NCBI GenBank assembly: GCA_945878745.1
Contig: CAMDVY010000001.1
Location: 1-43,859 of the forward strand
Length of the DNA stretch: 43,859 bases
DNA from: Klebsiella pneumoniae
Lineage (GTDB): Bacteria > Pseudomonadota > Gammaproteobacteria > Pseudomonadales > Azotimanducaceae
Direction of reading: 5' to 3'
Made by a program: the position numbers and the translations under genes. The notes below the pieces were generated by a model. That model did no database searches and had not been told where the DNA came from. It was given only the letters and a program-made list of their open reading frames with translations. Within the stretch, counting starts at the first letter, position 1. The number at the start of each line of letters is the position of its first letter. Shown one piece after another: positions 41,855 to 43,859 of this stretch.

Positions 41855-42469
41855 TCACCTTGGGGCATAGGCGTAGACATCGCTGTGCAAGCTTTGGTTG
41901 GAGACTCCCGCAGCGGTGAGCAGATCGGTCACTGCATAGACGAAACTTGGACTGCCACAGAGAACGACATCGTTTGACGCTATTCGAGATCCCTGGTTAC
42001 GTAGCCAGAGCAGCCCGGAATTGCTCGGGTCACGACGTCGATCAGCAAACAAATGAATAGACGCCGAGGGTCCAATGGCCCCCAACAAGTCGCGAGCGTA
42101 GAAATCGGTTGGAGAATCGACAGCCCACATCAGTGTCCGTTTCGATGGATGGTTCTCATGGATTGCCGACGAAAGCATGGAGTGGGCTTGCGCAAACCCG
42201 CTGCCAGCGCAGACAAAGAGCAGGTGTGGTTGCGTCAGTGACGCAAGCGTAACCGAACCTTGAACATCTTCGAATTCGATTTCACCGCTCGCGATGACAT
42301 CCCGCATCAGCGAAGAATCATCGTTTCCCGCAACCGGCTGAAAGTGGATTTGCAGATTCGGCAGCGCATGAGGTGCTGACGCTATTGTGAAAGGTATGCG
42401 CCTACCGCTTGGATGCCGGACGTGAATGTACTGTCCGGCAGCAAACGCCAGGGAGTCTCCAGTCGACAC
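41855..42469 (-). CDS. Fre-like NAD(P)H-flavin reductase, start uncertain
   Basis: The reading frame has the ferredoxin-NADP-reductase fold: FAD-binding FAAGQYIHV and RIPFTIASAP, and the NAD(P)-binding FVCAGSGFAQAHSML with a C-terminal VLCGSPSFVYAVTDLL. E. coli Fre is 233 residues. From the GTG at 42469 only 204 remain and the first beta strand is cut off. The frame stays open upstream through VELTTAFVRGLRPGS with no ATG, GTG or TTG, so a rare start such as CTG at 42529 (AAGG eight bases upstream, giving 224 residues) is possible. The gene follows rho directly. Electron donor and acceptor are unknown. Confidence 0.75.
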   Translation of the reverse strand: MSTGDSLAFAAGQYIHVRHPSGRRIPFTIASAPHALPNLQIHFQPVAGNDDSSLMRDVIASGEIEFEDVQGSVTLASLTQPHLLFVCAGSGFAQAHSMLSSAIHENHPSKRTLMWAVDSPTDFYARDLLGAIGPSASIHLFADRRRDPSNSGLLWLRNQGSRIASNDVVLCGSPSFVYAVTDLLTAAGVSNQSLHSDVYAYAPR

Positions 42470-42530
42470 CTGCAGATCAACAATCTGTATCGAGCCGGGC
42501 CTCAGACCACGGACAAAAGCTGTTGTCAGC

Positions 42531-43793
42531 TCAACGACCCTTCATCGAAGCAAAGAACTGATCGTTGGTCTTCGTGTCCTTGAGCTTGGTGAGCATGAAC
42601 TCTATCGCAGCAACGTCGTCCATCTCATGCAGCAACTTACGCAGTATCCACACACGATGCAGTTCCTCTTCCGTCATCAGAAGCTCTTCACGACGGGTGC
42701 CCGAACGTCGGATGTTGATAGCAGGATAAACACGTTTTTCAGCGATTTTTCGTTCGAGGTGAAGTTCCAGGTTACCCGTGCCTTTGAATTCTTCGTAGAT
42801 CACTTCGTCCATCTTCGACCCGGTCTCAACCAGAGCGGTTGCGACAATAGTCAGGCTTCCGCCTTCTTCGATGTTGCGCGCTGCGCCAAAGAATCGCTTT
42901 GGTCGCTCCAGCGCATGGGCATCAACGCCGCCGGTCAGAACCTTGCCTGATGAAGGAACGATGGTGTTGTAAGCACGAGCCAGACGGGTGATCGAGTCAA
43001 GCAGGATAACGACATCCTTCTGGTGCTCAACAAGGCGCTTGGCTTTTTCTATGACCATTTCGGCCACTTGGACATGGCGTGATGGGGGCTCATCAAATGT
43101 ACTTGCCACAACTTCTCCGCGTACGGAGCGCTGCATGTCGGTGACTTCTTCTGGCCGTTCGTCAATCAACAGCACGATCATGACGACTTCAGGATTGTTG
43201 GCGGTAATGGACTGCGCGATGTTCTGCAGTACCAGTGTTTTACCTGCCTTTGGTGGTGAGACGATCAGTGCGCGTTGCCCTTTGCCGATGGGGGCAATCA
43301 GATCGATGACACGAGCCGTCAGATCCTCGGTACTGCCGTTACCGCGTTCCAGCATCATTCGCTTGTTGGCGAAAAGCGGCGTCAGATTTTCGAACAGGAT
43401 GTTGTTCTTCTTGCTGTTCGGCTCGCTGTAGTTGACCTCGTCGACCTTCAGCAGCGCAAAGTAGCGCTCACCATCTTTTGGCGGACGAATCTTGCCGGAA
43501 ATGCTATCCCCGGTTCGGAGGTTGAAACGGCGAATCTGGCTGGGTGATACGTAGATATCGTCTGGACCGGCGAGATAGGAACTGTCAGGTGAACGCAGGA
43601 AGCCAAAACCATCCTGCAGAATTTCCAGAACCCCCTCACCGCTGATCTCGTCCCCATTCTTGGACTGTTTGCGAACGATGGCTGCGATGACTTCCTGCTT
43701 TCGTGAGCGGGCGGTGTTTTCCAGCCCGAGCTCTCTTGCCATTTCGATGAGATCGACGACCGGCAGGCGTTTGAGGTCTGTGAGATTGGTCAT
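42531..43793 (-). CDS. rho: Transcription termination factor Rho
   Basis: Hexameric RNA-dependent ATPase that ends transcription at Rho sites. The 420-residue protein has the N-terminal RNA-binding motif DGFGFLRSPDSSYLAGPDD of the cold-shock-like domain, the Walker A motif SPPKAGKT at 179-186, Walker B VIVLLIDERPEEV region, and the Q/R loops in the C-terminal half (GGSLTIVATALVETGS). The length is that of the compact type without large insertions. The ATG at 43793 lacks a strong ribosome binding site. A 5' leader, as is usual for self-controlled rho, would extend past the window edge. Confidence 0.97.
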   Translation of the reverse strand: MTNLTDLKRLPVVDLIEMARELGLENTARSRKQEVIAAIVRKQSKNGDEISGEGVLEILQDGFGFLRSPDSSYLAGPDDIYVSPSQIRRFNLRTGDSISGKIRPPKDGERYFALLKVDEVNYSEPNSKKNNILFENLTPLFANKRMMLERGNGSTEDLTARVIDLIAPIGKGQRALIVSPPKAGKTLVLQNIAQSITANNPEVVMIVLLIDERPEEVTDMQRSVRGEVVASTFDEPPSRHVQVAEMVIEKAKRLVEHQKDVVILLDSITRLARAYNTIVPSSGKVLTGGVDAHALERPKRFFGAARNIEEGGSLTIVATALVETGSKMDEVIYEEFKGTGNLELHLERKIAEKRVYPAINIRRSGTRREELLMTEEELHRVWILRKLLHEMDDVAAIEFMLTKLKDTKTNDQFFASMKGR

Positions 43794-43859
43794 GGTATAG
43801 GTTGGCTCTTTCGTAGATGCGGTTCAGGTGCTATCGCCCGGGGACTTGTTGCCGTTGGT

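Overview
The window is a chromosomal stretch of a gammaproteobacterium, most like the Pseudomonadales or their uncultured marine relatives. The evidence is gene order: the right half keeps blocks familiar from Pseudomonas aeruginosa and partly from E. coli (yifB-ubiK-glnK-sutA; xerC-yigA-like-dapF-lysA-lptM next to cyaA; argH divergent from algZ-algR-hemC-hemD-hemX-hemY; rho). No tRNA, rRNA, CRISPR array, prophage or transposase gene was seen. GTG and TTG starts and stop/start overlaps are common.

Left part (1-11.7 kb): a REP-type inverted pair (60-125), a secreted beta-helix protein, an amidohydrolase, csrA with a leader full of GGA motifs, then mostly lipid and hydrolase genes: a beta-lactamase-fold serine hydrolase overlapping a multi-pass membrane protein, a CDP-alcohol phosphatidyltransferase overlapping a small lipoprotein, an NAD(P)-binding protein, an Asp-nucleophile alpha/beta hydrolase, a GxSxG esterase, and htpX behind a sigma-32-like promoter. 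An unrecognised coiled-coil/helix-hairpin-helix protein is divergent from htpX.

Middle (11.8-23.9 kb): an arginine-rich small protein, a dihaem cytochrome c4, alanine racemase, a TPR protein, an SDR, then alanine dehydrogenase, a class III aminotransferase, an acetolactate-synthase-like ThDP enzyme and the two subunits of a biotin-dependent acyl-CoA carboxylase (methylcrotonyl-CoA type), followed by cytochrome c5. Four enzymes here centre on alanine and pyruvate.

Right part (23.9-43.9 kb) is conserved housekeeping: comM/yifB, ubiK, PII (glnK) without amtB, a short SutA-like protein, thrC, then a minus-strand operon lptM-lysA-dapF-DUF484-xerC-HAD with most junctions overlapping. Upstream of it lies a 177-bp element with perfect 18-bp terminal inverted repeats (32535-32711). 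Its edge supplies the stop codon of a class I adenylate cyclase that lacks its C-terminal part, and cyaY, which lies at this place in E. coli, is absent. After argH come algZ-algR-hemC, overlapping stop to start, then hemD, hemX and hemY, a Fre-like flavin reductase and rho.

No clearly new multi-gene system was recognised. The strongest leads are the inverted-repeat element at the cyaA/cyaY junction, the alanine/pyruvate gene run, the coiled-coil-HhH protein, and the csrA leader.
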